From the NCBI RefSeq assembly GCF_003573695.1, contig NC_039361.1, forward strand, positions 35,157,702-35,221,701: DNA of 64,000 nt. The letters are read 5' to 3'. This document shows, one piece after another, positions 11,117 through 23,130 of this stretch. The notes beneath the pieces were generated by a model. It saw nothing but the letters and a program-made list of their open reading frames with translations, ran no database searches and was not told where the DNA came from. Each line of letters begins with the position of its first letter. Positions within the stretch are counted from its first letter, which is position 1. This DNA comes from Papaver somniferum (Eukaryota; Streptophyta; Magnoliopsida; Ranunculales; Papaveraceae). The position numbers and the translations under genes are program-made.

Positions 11117-12643
11117 TGATGTATTTTCAAATAGTGATTGTAATAGTGGTAAAAAGGGTCTTTTCAGACTTGTGAAGAAAACAAATTTTTTTTAGATTTA
11201 ATTTAAAAAGGAAAATAAATAAAATAATTCAAGTTTAGAGAAAATTACCAAGACTAGGATTCCACCATTGACCAAATAAATAGTAAACTCTAAATAGTTT
11301 TTATGCAATTCTATCTTTAAAATCAATTCTAATATTTGCCTCAAATATGTTTTTGAATTAATAATTGTAATCAAAAAGTATAAAACATCAAAAGTTATTA
11401 AAACCCAGCATGCTTCATCAAGTAAATTCACAATTATTCAATAAAAACTAATAATTCAAATTCAATTCATGCAAATAATTAAATAATAATATTGCAAATA
11501 AATAGAAAAATTAGAATTATACCAATAAATTTTGTGTCAATGGCTTCCTCCGTCGTCTCGGCTAATGGGTTTAGCTCCTCATCCCAAAAACACACTCACA
11601 AGATAAATTCATGGCTAAAATAGGTGTTTTTATTGATGAATATAAGATGAAACAGGAATTTGAAACGCTGTAATGGTGTTACAGCGCCACTGTTACAAAG
11701 GGGAAAGGGCTGAAAATCAACGATACAACTCAAGTGCTGTAAAACAACGACACTGGGTTCCACTTTTAAGACTGTTGAAGAACGACTGTCTTAGCTAGTC
11801 TGTTCTTCGTCTTCTTCCTCCTCCTCGAGCAGCAGCACTGTAACTCTCTGTAACTCGATTCTCCCTTCTCTGCAGACCTCTAAACTCTCTCCTAAGGTTT
11901 TCTAACCCTTCTATGATGAAAACACAGCTATTTATATCTATCCAACTCCCTAGAAACTTGATCAAATCCGAGAATAATCTCATTATTCTTCTCGGGCAGT
12001 TTGGAGAAAAATCACTTTCCTGTTGATTCACGTGGTTCTGTTGGCTATTCTCTCGTATCCAAACTATTCTCTGACTTGGAATGAACTGAATTGGTATATA
12101 TCCACGAAAGAATATCCCATAAATCTCTCTGACCAATCCCAAACCCTAAACAAAGAAACAGTATCTTGTTGGGACTTTGATCAATTATTCCGACTTATCC
12201 AGCCCAATTGGATGGGTCTAGACGATTGCATTAGGCTTGTTATGTCTTCTAGAGTCCGTAGGTACCAAATACACCCGTTTAATCTCCTCAGAACTCGCTA
12301 AGAATTCAACTCCAAAACTGTTGTCGTTGCAGCCAATTCTTCCCGCCAATTTCTGTTTTGAATTTTGAAGATGACCTCCCCCTATCCAGTTCCGGTCTCC
12401 CTTTAGAAGATGCCTGGAAATGGGTCACCCCTTAGTAATTAGGTTACCCCTTATCCAAAGTGAGAGTTCATATAGTAATTTTCTCCCACGAGAGCAAAAA
12501 ACCACTTTTTTAGCCAATTTCGCCGCAAAAGCTTATTTCTCCAAAAATACCTACAGGGACATAAAAAGCCATAATAAATATAAAATCGAGCACTAATAAT
12601 ATATATAATTGAGATTATATAAGACACAAAAATGTTCCTATCA
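11117..12643 (-). repeat. 3' LTR of the nested element
   Basis: 1527 bp with minus-strand ends TGATAGG and ACATCA. Differences from the other LTR include an extra stretch near 11490-11520 ('aataataatattgcaaata') and shorter GCA runs near 11828. Apparent frames in both strands here are chance readings repeated in the other LTR. Confidence 0.9.
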
Positions 12644-14304
12644 AATACCCCCAAACTTATTATTTGCTAGTCCTCGAGCAAATCAAATAGAAAATAAAAT
12701 CCTAACTCACTGTCGCAGGCATCATTGGTTGCATTTAGCGTATGCAATAAGCCTTTAAACCCCTAGGTGTCCCTAGTGGCCGAGTTATAGTCTCGGGAGG
12801 GCTTACTAGAGATATACCCACAAAACATTTATACTCCAAACCCTAGCTATCTACGCAGAACCTTGGAAAGCACTAAAGAATCTCCTTAGTTGGCATACTT
12901 ATTGACTACAGGAGGAAGTACCCTGATGCGAAATTCCAATTGATGTACACCAGTTTGCACTCAAGCATACTAAAATTCATATAAAGTGACAGAGCTCTAC
13001 TCAGATAGTCGCACTATGGACATCAATATCCAGAGTCAAAACTAATCACATGGATAGATTAAGAGATGGATATAGGAAAACGTATATGGTTTTGATGTTT
13101 ACTAAGTGAACGGCATTTCCCATATCTATCTGAAGGCCTCCGCCAAAATGAACCTATCCTAATGGATTGAGATATTAGTCTGACTAATATCAACACACTG
13201 GCATATACAAGGGAACCAGTGGTCGATAACCTAACTCTAGGTCAACACTACTGGCATATACAAGGGTACCAGTGGTCGACTTTATTTAATTTATTCATTT
13301 TGGTCAAATGGTCTGGTCTCATTTGTTTTTTTTTTCATAATAATTTTGTTTTTTCAAATTTTTGGTAACTACCATTTTTCTTTTTTCATAATAATTTTTT
13401 TTTTTTGTATCTCAATCACTCTAGTATTGGTAACAACTTGAATCGTGAGCCCCACCTAATCACTTAGAGAAACATAGTTTAAAAACAAAATAAAATAAAA
13501 ATAGAAGTGAAAAGGACTCAACGAGATATGGTGAAACTATCATGTTATTTCTAACACCTGAGCTCTGTGCTTTTATGAATAGACTCTTCTAGATGTTGTC
13601 ATCTAATCAGATTGGTTCCTCAACTCCTACAATCAAAATGCTTCCATCCACTTAGATTGGTTAGTGCCATCCTTAATAGGCATAAATTTCTAGGCTCTGG
13701 AGTTTATTTATTCATACTGCAACTAAAAAGTTTCTCCCATACCCCCAAACTTAAATCTAACATTGTCCTCAATGTTTTAAAGATGAAATTAAAAGCATGA
13801 ACAAGGAGAAACGGTTACCATTTGAAGCAAAAGAGATAAGGAAAGATATTACCGTGTCGCATGAATGTTGGGTTACCTCCCAAGAAGTGTTAAGTTTAAA
13901 GTCTTCAGCCAGACTTAGGAAAAGATTAGTCAACTCGAACCATAAAGTAACAGATGAAATAACTGCGGGTCTTTAAAACCAAAAAGAGCTGACAAAAGGA
14001 AACTGCAGTGAACCAAAGAAATGAACAATACTAGCATGCCCTTACCTAGTTTCCTGATAACTATCGTTATTTGCGTTTCAGGTTCAGGTTCTATGAAAGG
14101 GTCTAAATAGAATATTTTCCTCGGATGCATTTCCTTATAGGTTGGATCCAAATTATTAGGTCGTAGAGTCTGGAAAAACTCAAATAAGAACTTAAAATCA
14201 CAAAATAATAACCTAAATAACTGAGGATCCTCTAAGTCAATCAGGTTTGACTTACATAATTGACCACAGTGAGAGTAGTGGTCATTCTTAGGAAAATGTG
14301 TCGA

Positions 14305-15669
14305 TTATATTAACCTAAAGTACTTAGGCTTAGTCTCAGAACTTAATATTCGACTCATTTTAAATACAAACGTTCCCACATTTGGAAGAAAACTATTTGG
14401 TGGGAAAATAAATTTAAACTTGGTGTTATTGCCTGGGCTAACCACATCTACCAGAGGATGGGTTTCTAACGACTGAACTTCTTCTTGGACATTATGAGGT
14501 TCGGGAGAGCGAGTATGAAGATAATCTTGTAAGATGGTTGAGGCATTGATGTCAAGTCCCAAGTGAGGGACCTTTCTAAGAGTTAAAGCATATGGAGAAT
14601 GATAATCACCCCCAAACTTAGAGTTTTCAGTGTATCTAGTTAGACTAGTCACAATCTCCCAAATTCCTAGGTCATCAGATTCCTGAAAATGGGAAATTGA
14701 TTCTTCTAAGTCAGGTTCATCCTCATTAATCTCTACGAGTTCATCTAAGACTATTGTTTCTAAATCGTACGACTCTGAAACAGTATTCTCAGGGTAAAAC
14801 CGTTCCTCGAAACCATCATCAATTACAGTTTCTAAATCGTTCGACTCAAAAACAGTAGTCTCAAGATAAACCGGTTCCTCTAAACCTTTATCGGATTCGT
14901 AAACAGGACATACTACATCGTCTAAAACGGGGATATTTCTAGTCAAATCCTTGTCCTTTTGAATACGTGAATAATTGTTAAAATTATTAGGATCTGAACC
15001 AGAAATAATATAATCATTATAAGGCTCAATTGGGGTAAGAAATTCCTGATCACTATTCCCACATGTTTCTGATTCTTCATCAGCACTATCCTCATCACAA
15101 TCGTTATTATAATAACATGAAAAAGGTTGAACCTCATCTAAAGTAGTGTTATCAATTCTAACCTCATCATCCTGATTATGGAAATAACTATTCTCAAGGG
15201 TTTTATCGGAATCACTATATCGAGCATCCTGCGCCTCTAACAAACGCTTCTCAATCCACTCACAAGATTTCCTGATGGTATCATGTATCGAAGATTCACT
15301 ATTAGTTGCGATTCTTTCGTCCATAACTAAGTCATTTATCTCAGTTGACTCATATGTTGACTCAAGTAACCTACGACGTGATGACTCAATTAGCCTACGC
15401 GCCTCATCTAGAGGAGAGGAATTATAAGATGTTTGCTCGTAAGACAAATTCGCGTGTTGATAGTAATTGGGCTCACCATGGTATGAACCATAACCTTGAA
15501 AAGGTTGGCGTTCCCAACTACTATTCTCACCATGGTCATAAAATTGATGATGTTCATATTCAACTTCAGGTCGATACTCATTGTATTGGCTTCTATTATA
15601 CCAGTTCGACATTCTTAATTGCAAGGGAATTCTACACAACCACAAACAAGGCCGACTCGACTCCACCAA
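14305..15669 (-). CDS. Unrecognised acidic protein of the nested retroelement
   Basis: An open frame of 454 codons, the only long one in the element. The product is rich in Glu, Asp, Ser, Tyr and Asn. Near residue 20 a second Met starts MSNWYNRSQYNEY, which is a likelier start because the preceding residues read like leader sequence. There is a Tyr/His/Gln-rich first 80 residues, a basic patch (RRLIESSRRRLLES), long acidic repeats in the middle with recurring ESxDLET words, and a C-terminus with KFKFIFPPNSFLPN. I see no zinc knuckle, protease DTG or RT motif. The position just after the primer site suggests a gag-like role, by inference only. The gaps 12644-14304 and 15670-16690 show no other gene. 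Confidence 0.6.
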   Translation of the reverse strand: MVESSRPCLWLCRIPLQLRMSNWYNRSQYNEYRPEVEYEHHQFYDHGENSSWERQPFQGYGSYHGEPNYYQHANLSYEQTSYNSSPLDEARRLIESSRRRLLESTYESTEINDLVMDERIATNSESSIHDTIRKSCEWIEKRLLEAQDARYSDSDKTLENSYFHNQDDEVRIDNTTLDEVQPFSCYYNNDCDEDSADEESETCGNSDQEFLTPIEPYNDYIISGSDPNNFNNYSRIQKDKDLTRNIPVLDDVVCPVYESDKGLEEPVYLETTVFESNDLETVIDDGFEERFYPENTVSESYDLETIVLDELVEINEDEPDLEESISHFQESDDLGIWEIVTSLTRYTENSKFGGDYHSPYALTLRKVPHLGLDINASTILQDYLHTRSPEPHNVQEEVQSLETHPLVDVVSPGNNTKFKFIFPPNSFLPNVGTFVFKMSRILSSETKPKYFRLI

Positions 15670-16668
15670 AACAAACCTAAAGATTTCTAGAAAACAAAAA
15701 GCATGATGGCTTCACTTAGATTGTTTCTAGACTTGCTTCTACCTCTCGAAGGGGAATTCGTTACAATTTAAGCAAACCCCTCTGGAATCAATCCGAGTCA
15801 AAGTAAGTTGAATTGAGGCGAGGGAAGCTCAGTGGAGCTTTGATACCCAAGGCCTCACCGCTATCACAAGGCGGCGCAGTCATGCATTCAACTCACAGAA
15901 ACCATCATGAACTTCGAGGTGTGCTTAAGAAAGTAACCAATATCCTTCGAAAAGATTTCCTGATAAGCGCGAAACCCTATCGGTCTCGTTCTAGTCAAGT
16001 TTTAAGCTTGGGTTCACGTTAGGTTTCGTTTTCCTAAGGCGGGAAAGAAGGGAGCGGTGATGAAATCCGAACCCTTATCTTGTATTGGACAGACCTTGCC
16101 CTTTACTAGGAATTTAAAACAGTCCAAATTCGTCCTCAATCAATTGAATCACCTTAAGGAATACAGTAAACCCTCTAACAGGGGATTCGCGGGTGTTTCG
16201 AAAGCTTACCTCCCGTACCAGACGGGGGATGAACCGTTGAAGTCGAATCGGGCCACAACTCCTATGTCATGTACGAACCCGAGGGGCCGAGGTGATATTG
16301 TAATCACCGTCCTTCCCTGCACACAGTTATATTTAAACCACCCTTCCGTAGGGTTTAAAAAAAATAAAATAAAAAATGTCCAAAGTTCATAGTCCAAAAG
16401 TCCAAAAATAAAGTGCAAAAGAAAAAGTAAATTACAAAATATTTCCTAATACAATTCTAAAAAAAAATAATAAAACTAAATCCTAAAACAAAAATTGTCT
16501 TCTTTTTCTTCTCTTTTAGCTTTAAGCTTTTTTCCAAGTCCTTAGTATCCAACTTCAAACCTGCAAATCAAAGACACACCCTAAGAAACGTAAAGAGGAA
16601 AAAATAAAAATAATAATAAAAAATAAATAAAAAAAATCTAAAAAAAAAAATGCTACCTAAACACAAAT

Positions 16669-16687
16669 CCGCGTCGGCGGCGCCAAA
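16669..16687 (-). other. Primer-binding site of the nested element
   Basis: Minus strand TTGGCGCCGCCGACGCGG directly follows the 5' LTR. It resembles the TGGCGCC-type sites complementary to the 3' end of tRNA-Asp or a related tRNA. Confidence 0.6.
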
Positions 16688-16690
16688 AAT

Positions 16691-18186
16691 TTATGTATTT
16701 TCAAATAGTGATTGTAATAGTGGTAAAAAGGGTCTTTTCAGACTTGTGAAGAAAACAATTTTTTTTTTAGATTTAATTTAAAAAGGAAAATGAATAAAAT
16801 AATTCAAGTTTAGAGAAAATTACCAAGACTAGGATTCCACCATTGACCAAATAAATAGTAAACTCTAAATAGTTTTTATGCAATTCTATTTTTAAAATCA
16901 ATTCTAATATTTTCCTTAAATATGTTTTTGAAGTAATAATTGTAATCAAAAAGTATAAAACATCAAAAGTTATTAAAACCCAGCATGCTTCATCAAGTTA
17001 ATTCACAATTATTCAATAAAAACTAATAATTCAAATTCAATTCATGCAAATAATTAAATAATTAAATTTTGTGTCAATGGCTTCCTCCGTCGTCTTGGCT
17101 AATGGGTTTAGCTCCTCATCCCAAAAACACACTCACAAGATAAATTCATGGCTAAAATAGATGTTTTTATTGATGAATATAAGATGAAACAGGAATTTGC
17201 AACGCTGTAGTGGTGTTACAGCGCCACTGTTACAAAGGGGAAAGGGCTGAAAATCAACGATACAACTCAAGTGCTGTAAAACAACGACATTGGGTTCCAC
17301 TTTTAAGACTGTTGAAGAACGACTGTCTTAGCTAGTCTGTTCTTCGTCTTCTTCTTCCTCCTCGAGCAGCAGCAGCAGCAATGTAACTCTATGTAACTCG
17401 ATTCTCCCTTCTCTGCAGACCTCTAAACTCTCTCCTAAGGTTTTCTAACCCTTCTATGATGAAAACACATCTATTTATAGCTATCCAACTCCCTAGAAAC
17501 TTGATCAAATCCGAGAATAATCTCATTATTCTTCTCGGGCAGTTTGGAGAAAAATCACTTTCATGTTGATTCACGTGGTTCTGTTGGCTATTCTCTCGTA
17601 TCCAAACTATTCTCTGACTTGGAATGAACTGAATTGGTATATATCCACGCAAGAATATCCCATAAATCTCTCTGACCAATCCCAAACCCTAAACAAAGAA
17701 ACTGTATCCTGTTGGGACTTTGATCAATTATTCCGACTTAACCAGCCCAATTGGATGGGTCTAGACGACTGCATTAGGCCTGTTATGTCTTCTAGAGTCC
17801 GTAGGTACCAAATACACCTGTTTAATCTCCTCAGAACTAGCTAAGAATTCAACTCCAAAACTGTTGTCGCTGCAGCCAATTCTTCCCGCCAATTTCTGTT
17901 TTGAATTTTGAAGATGACCTCCCCCTATCCAGTTCCGGTCTCCCTTTAGCAGATGCCTGGAAATGGGTCACCCCTTAGTAATTAGGTTACCCCTTATCCA
18001 AAGTGAGAGTCCATATAGTAATTTTCTCCCACGAGCGCAAAAAACCACTTTTTTAGCCAATTTCACCGCAAAAGCTTATTTCTCCAAAAATACCTACAGG
18101 GACATAAAAACCCATAATAAATATAAAATCGAGCACTAATAATATATACAATTGAGATTATATAAGACACCAAAATGTGCCTATCA
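16691..18186 (-). repeat. 5' LTR of the nested element
   Basis: 1496 bp, aligned end to end with 11117-12643. The inner terminus has one change (ACATAA for ACATCA). Confidence 0.9.
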
Positions 18187-18191
18187 GTATG

Positions 18192-18516
18192 CTATGCGAA
18201 GATGAGCGATTGTATATGAGCGAATATGTTGCATATTGATCCCGAAAATAATGGGATTCTTAGCTGTCATCCACTATGTAAAATTCTATTTAAAAGAGAG
18301 AGTCATTGTATCTGAGAAGATTCTAGGAAAAGTCTTGGGAAAGGAAATAGGAAGAGAGAGAAAGTAAGCTTAGGTTTCAAGTAGAATTGTTGTAATACTT
18401 GAATCATTCTTGTAAACATTCATAATCTTTAATTAATAAAACAAGAATTCATAATGATCACCTAGAGATTGAATCAGTTATAGTGGAGTGTGGTTGTAAG
18501 ATTTCTTACAACTACA
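18192..18516 (+). repeat. Left LTR of the outer element, second part
   Basis: Continues the LTR after the nested insertion, from CTATGCGAAGATGAGCG to the terminal ACTACA. It matches 26217-26541 apart from scattered substitutions. Confidence 0.9.
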
Positions 18517-18519
18517 TTT

Positions 18520-18536
18520 TTGGCGCTAGAAACAGG
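18520..18536 (+). other. Primer-binding site of the outer element
   Basis: TGGCGCTAGAAACAGGG lies three bases after the LTR end. It is the expected position and TGGCGC start for a tRNA-primed plant Ty3 element. Confidence 0.6.
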
Positions 18537-18604
18537 GATGGATGATAATTCCTGATAGTATATCATAGATTTTAAGGAAAAAAGTGAGATCTAAAAATTT
18601 AGAA

Positions 18605-19616
18605 ATGGTAAGGATCGAGTCTGTTGTTGAACAAGGAATGACAACTAGAAGAAGTCACAGACTTGCTGAACGAAGACGAATTACAAATCTTGAGCAACAA
18701 GGGGAAAGAATGGAAGAACATCAAATAACTGTAATTCCAATTGGATCGCAGCGAGAACAAGGATAGAATAATGATATAGATTATGATAGAGTGAGTTTCC
18801 ATACTGTGATGACGAATTCCACAGAGGAAGGACAGAGAATTGGGAACGAAGAACCAGTTACAACGAGTGAAGGAAATATGACGATTGCAGAGCTTAGACA
18901 AAGATTACTAATTGAAAGAAAGAGAGAATAAGAAGAGTGCGAATTTAATCCGTCAAAATAATGATTTACGAGAAGAGAATATTAGATTACAAGAACAAAG
19001 GTCAAGAAGTGTTACACGCTCAAGGTCAGGATCCAGTAGGAGTTCCTCCCGACAGATCCAATCTAATCGAAGAAATGATAGGCAAAGGCAACATATGGAA
19101 GTCATTGAAGAAAACTCGCAAGAAGATGAAAATTTGGAAGATCAAAGGGAAAGGAGACGTGTAATTGACTCAGCAACTAATCGATATGAACACCCACGCG
19201 AACTTCTTCGTCGTGCAAATACTAATTGTGAAAGGGAAGAAGAGGATCCAAGGCAAGGAAAAATGATATTATATGGTATAGAAATGTTGAGAGATGAATA
19301 TGAGCGCGAACGAAGATTGCACGTGCAAGAGATAGACATAGAAGAAGGGAAGAATTAGAAGAAAGAGAATTACAAGGCGGATTGCGTCATATTGATAATC
19401 GAGTAAGGGGACGCGAGCATCATCGCATAGATGATCAAGGTCGAGTTACACCACAAGAAATAGAAATATCAAGACATCGATATGATCACACGGGCAATGA
19501 AGAAAAACATGATAGAGTACAAATTGAAGCAAATACTGAAAGGCGTAGGCGAAGAAGATAGAAAACTGAACAACAGGAGATACAAGAGGCAATACGCCAA
19601 AACAATCATGAGAATA
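18605..19616 (+). pseudogene. N-terminal Gag region, broken
   Basis: A chain of frames (18605-18766, 18912-19358 and beyond) encodes an Arg/Glu/Gln-rich product with SRSVTRSRSGSSRSSSRQ and repeated RERR motifs. Stops at about 18764 and 18929 and frame changes break it. The composition matches the charged N-terminus usual in Tat-type Gag, and the region leads directly into the Gag core at 19619. Confidence 0.55.
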
Positions 19617-19618
19617 GA

Positions 19619-20962
19619 TTGAGACAAGCAAGATTAAAAATACTCATGCGAGAAGATTTGGATCAATCATTAAGCGAAGAAATTCTTAAGGAGATGGCAG
19701 AATTAAGAGAAATGATGACTACAAAGAGAACTGATGGAAGAAGACAACTAGAGGAAGCAGTGGAGGAAGCTGGAAAAACTCCATTTACAAAAGAAATTCA
19801 AAGAGAATCGATTCCATCTAAGTGCAGTTTACCGGCATTTACAAGTATATTTGATGGAAGCGCATGTGCGATACAACATGTAAAAGCTTATTCTAGATGT
19901 TTATTGCAGTGGGAAAATTATGATGCAGTCATGTGCAAATATTTTGCTGCAAGTCTAGCAGGAGAAGCTTTGAAATGGTTTGAAGGCCTACTTGTAGAAT
20001 TCATTGGTTCATTTCATCATCTACAAAATGTCTTTTTGGGGCAATACATAAGTAATAATCTATCAAGACCAGGGATTGAGACTGCATTCGTACTTCACAG
20101 AAGAACAACTGAGAGTTTGCGTCATCTAACGACTCGTTGGAGAATAATGTGTAGTGAAATGGGAAGACGGGTGGATGAGCGACATCTTATTCTTGCATTC
20201 ATTAATGCTCTCTTCGCAACAGATTTATTATATACCCAAATCTTCAGAATAAAGGATACAATAACAATGTCGGAGCTGCGCGAATTTCAAGAAGAATACA
20301 TAGCACTTGAGGAAAAGCAAAGAGATATGGAATCTTACCCAGTTGCAGTATCTGATTTGAAAGGTGGAAATACAAGTCTACTTCCGAGGTTGACAAATGT
20401 TGTTGCGAGTACATCGCAGGGAACTCAAGGAAGGAATAATGCAGAGATGGAACAAAAGTTAGTGGCTATGGGCAGTGCAGATCAAGTAGAGTTTAATAAA
20501 GAGTACAAAGACAAGCAACTTCAAAATTATGGAGGTGTTGATACAGTTCAACCAGGAAGTTCTGCAGGACATCAAACACATTATAACAAGAAAGCTGGAA
20601 GAATAGTATGGGAACAGATAAATTTGTCGAAGTTGAACACTACAGTGGATAAAGTATGGGAAGCTGCTCTCCTAATGGATGATATTCCAGAACCAAATAA
20701 TGTAGGCGAAGAGCCACCACCAGGAAGAAGGAGTAAAGAATTTTGTGTCTATCATAGATTCCATGGTCACACAACAGGCAACTGTAGAAATGTGAGGAAG
20801 ATTATATTGCGAATGATTGAGAAAGGAAAGCTGGACCATATCTTACTAAAACAGCCAAGGAATTTACCACCACCACCACCTCCACCTCAAGGAAATACAT
20901 ATGCAAAGGAGAAGGAAAGGAGTACATTTGTTATTGAAGTGGGTGCGAAGGCAAAGAATTAA
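19619..20962 (+). CDS. Gag core of the outer Ty3-like element
   Basis: A 447-codon frame. The segment from IQHVKAYSRC to ALKWFEGL (about residues 80-125), with HLTTRWR and later LREFQEEYIALEE, fits the plant retrotransposon gag (capsid) domain that forms the particle packaging element RNA. Near residues 375-390 CVYHRFHGHTTGNC is a modified zinc-knuckle-like motif typical of this lineage. A proline run (PPPPPPP) lies near the C-terminus. The frame ends just before the protease region, from which it is separated by a stop at 20960, probably mutational or a frame junction. The first Met is likely internal, because the frame continues from the broken N-terminal region. Confidence 0.75.
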   Translation: MRQARLKILMREDLDQSLSEEILKEMAELREMMTTKRTDGRRQLEEAVEEAGKTPFTKEIQRESIPSKCSLPAFTSIFDGSACAIQHVKAYSRCLLQWENYDAVMCKYFAASLAGEALKWFEGLLVEFIGSFHHLQNVFLGQYISNNLSRPGIETAFVLHRRTTESLRHLTTRWRIMCSEMGRRVDERHLILAFINALFATDLLYTQIFRIKDTITMSELREFQEEYIALEEKQRDMESYPVAVSDLKGGNTSLLPRLTNVVASTSQGTQGRNNAEMEQKLVAMGSADQVEFNKEYKDKQLQNYGGVDTVQPGSSAGHQTHYNKKAGRIVWEQINLSKLNTTVDKVWEAALLMDDIPEPNNVGEEPPPGRRSKEFCVYHRFHGHTTGNCRNVRKIILRMIEKGKLDHILLKQPRNLPPPPPPPQGNTYAKEKERSTFVIEVGAKAKN

Positions 20963-21085
20963 TATTGTAACTCGATCATACACTCGTTCAGAAACATAGA
21001 AAATTTTCATGATAATGTCTTAAGTCGAGTATATGCGAGAGATTCTAAAGGAAGGGAAATTCTTAACCTGGCAAAAATATCACCC

Positions 21086-21550
21086 TTGAAAGAATGGAAA
21101 AAGCAGAAAATCTCGTTCAGCGCAGATGAAACACCAGGAGGAGGAGAATCACATGAATGTCCATTGGTGGTGCGATTGAGAATTAATCTGAAGCCATCGG
21201 AAGAAGATGAGGAAGAAAATGAGAGAAACACCTGGGCGATAAATAGAATACTTATAGATACTGGAAATTCTGTGGATATGCTGTTTTATCATACATATAA
21301 AACCATGGGTGGAAGAGATGATGAGTTAGTCCCTTCAACATACAAAATATATGGCTTTAATGGTTCTGCAAATAAACCAAAGGGAGAAGTGACTATGCGA
21401 ATTCTTTTAAAAAATTTACCAACAGATATCACATTTTGTGTAGTGGATGTCGAGTCGCCCTTTAATGCTCTCATTGGAAGACCATGGCTGCATGGAATAT
21501 TAGCTGTTGCATCAACATTTCATCAATGCATCAAGTTTCCTCTACCTTAG
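21086..21550 (+). CDS. Retroviral-type aspartic protease of the outer element
   Basis: The 154-codon frame contains ILIDTGNSVDMLFY (about residues 52-65) with the catalytic DTG followed by Asn where Ser is usual. Further on are IYGFNGSA, a flap-side segment, and NALIGRPWLH, the conserved ALLGRPWLH-type end of plant Ty3 proteases, then STFHQCIKFP. The enzyme would cut Gag(-Pol). In autonomous relatives RT follows at once; here the next frame (21579-21914) shows no RT motif and coding then stops, so pol has been lost. Confidence 0.8.
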   Translation: MKEWKKQKISFSADETPGGGESHECPLVVRLRINLKPSEEDEEENERNTWAINRILIDTGNSVDMLFYHTYKTMGGRDDELVPSTYKIYGFNGSANKPKGEVTMRILLKNLPTDITFCVVDVESPFNALIGRPWLHGILAVASTFHQCIKFPLP

Positions 21551-21914
21551 GGTGTTGAAATTATAAGAGGAGATACAATTGAAAGTAAAAATTGCTAAGA
21601 AATTGATGTTGACAAATGCGAAGCAAGAGAATTCAAGCGAAGAAATTTCAAAAAAGATGCAGCAGATAGTCGAAGAGCAGAGAGATCAATGGTTGATGTT
21701 TGATGCGGTGCACAAAGTTGGGGAAACAATGATGCGAGGTGCTGGAATAAATTCTTATGTAAATAAAATTTTAATCAAGATTAGCAACACAATTTCTATG
21801 GAAAGAAAAAGTGTAGAGGCAAAATATCAAAAGGTGAAGGGCACAATGACTTTCGCACAATACCGATTGAATGGTTATGTGAATGAATATTCTGAAAAAC
21901 ATATGCGAACTTAA

Positions 21915-23100
21915 GAAAATTCAATAAAAGCATTTATGTATGAGTTAAAAGATTGGAATGAGAAACTTTAGTTTCATATGGTAAATCCATAATAAGAAAA
22001 CAAAAAGAGAAATCTTTATAATAAGACCTTTATAAAAGGCTACAAAAAATGATATTTGTTATCAGATTGGCTAGGAATCCGAATGTGGCGTGCACCCTAG
22101 TTCGCTCATATACAAGAGGCAATATAGTAAGACCTATCACACGTCATAATCGGAAAGACCTAGAAGGCATGACTCAAGGGAAGGTTACACCGACCCCGGA
22201 ACTTGAGTTGTGGAGATTTGGGGTGAGAATTAAACGATAATGCCCATCCGGGAGAGATACCTTAAAATTTCAGTCTAAGATAGAAATCTTAGATTGAGAG
22301 CCTAAGGTAAGAAAGGCTCTCCCAAGGAGTGAAGAAACTCGATCAGGGCGCCGAGGTACACGGTTGAGTCAATAGTGCCCGGGATGTATGGAGCGTACCT
22401 TGCCACTCTTGACAAGTCCTGACTATGATGCACTCGGTCCGAAGATAACCCACTTAGGGTGCGATCTTGCTGCCATAAACCCTATAGGTAGTGTATGCGA
22501 GATTGCGAAATCAATTGGTTGTTGAAAAACCGGATGGGAAGAGCCATAATCTTAACCCAATAGAGGTAAGCTTCCTTGAAGGGGAAATCAGAGGGGAAGA
22601 TAAGGACAACACCCTCCATTAGGGAGCTGAATTGTGTCAAAAGACGTAAATATTATAAGGCTTTTACTCATGGGAGTATTAAGACTTGTGATATTTATGT
22701 GACAAACCTGAAGAGGAAATAATACAAGCGAAAAAGATAAGACGAGATCAATGGGTCGATGTACTAAAATACAAAGACTTCCTGCGATTTCGTCGCATAT
22801 AAACAGAGGCAACATAAGACCTTTACATAGGAAGGCAAAAATAAGACCTCATAGATAATACAAGAAAAGAAATTATTCATAACATTTAAAATATGCTCGC
22901 ACCAAGAGAAGTTCATGATAAAGGATACCAATCATATTTGGTCTATCAAGATCTGCCAAATAACAAGAGGCAAGAATGGGAATGCAAAAGAAGTGTTCTT
23001 TGCCCCATTTTGATAGTCTTATATGCATATGAAGAAGTCATAAATATGAAGCGAAGAAAAGAAGAATCATATTAAAAAGATAACTGAATTTACAAGAATT
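21915..23100. other. Non-coding stretch replacing pol
   Basis: No frame with recognisable protein is present on either strand. The phrase 'ataagacct' recurs several times (around 22020, 22120, 22810, 22845), as does 'caagaggcaa'. This is where reverse transcriptase and integrase would be expected. Confidence 0.5.
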
Positions 23101-23130
23101 TACAAGAATTATCACAACAAGAAGAAGCAG

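Larger units (their letters stand above)
11117..18186 (-). mobile_element. Nested non-autonomous LTR retrotransposon
   Basis: Long near-identical LTRs lie at 11117-12643 and 16691-18186, and GTATG is duplicated outside at 11112-11116 and 18187-18191. Read on the minus strand, the 5' LTR (18186 down to 16691) is followed by the primer-binding-like TTGGCGCCGCCGACGCGG, and the 3' LTR is preceded by the purine-rich AAGTTTGGGGGTATT. The interior encodes one unrecognised protein and no protease, RT or integrase, so it must be mobilised in trans. The LTRs look very similar, implying recent insertion. The same target site is uninterrupted in the right LTR of the outer element (about 26209-26225). Confidence 0.92.

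Noticed and set aside
11795..12142. 115-codon minus-strand frame, repeated at 17389-17685
   Set aside because: Lies wholly in the two LTRs, with a low-complexity Arg end caused by a CTT/CTC run; it is a shadow of LTR sequence, not a gene.
12023..12301. 92-codon plus-strand frame, repeated at 17563-17844
   Set aside because: Also LTR sequence, on the opposite strand; no family resemblance.
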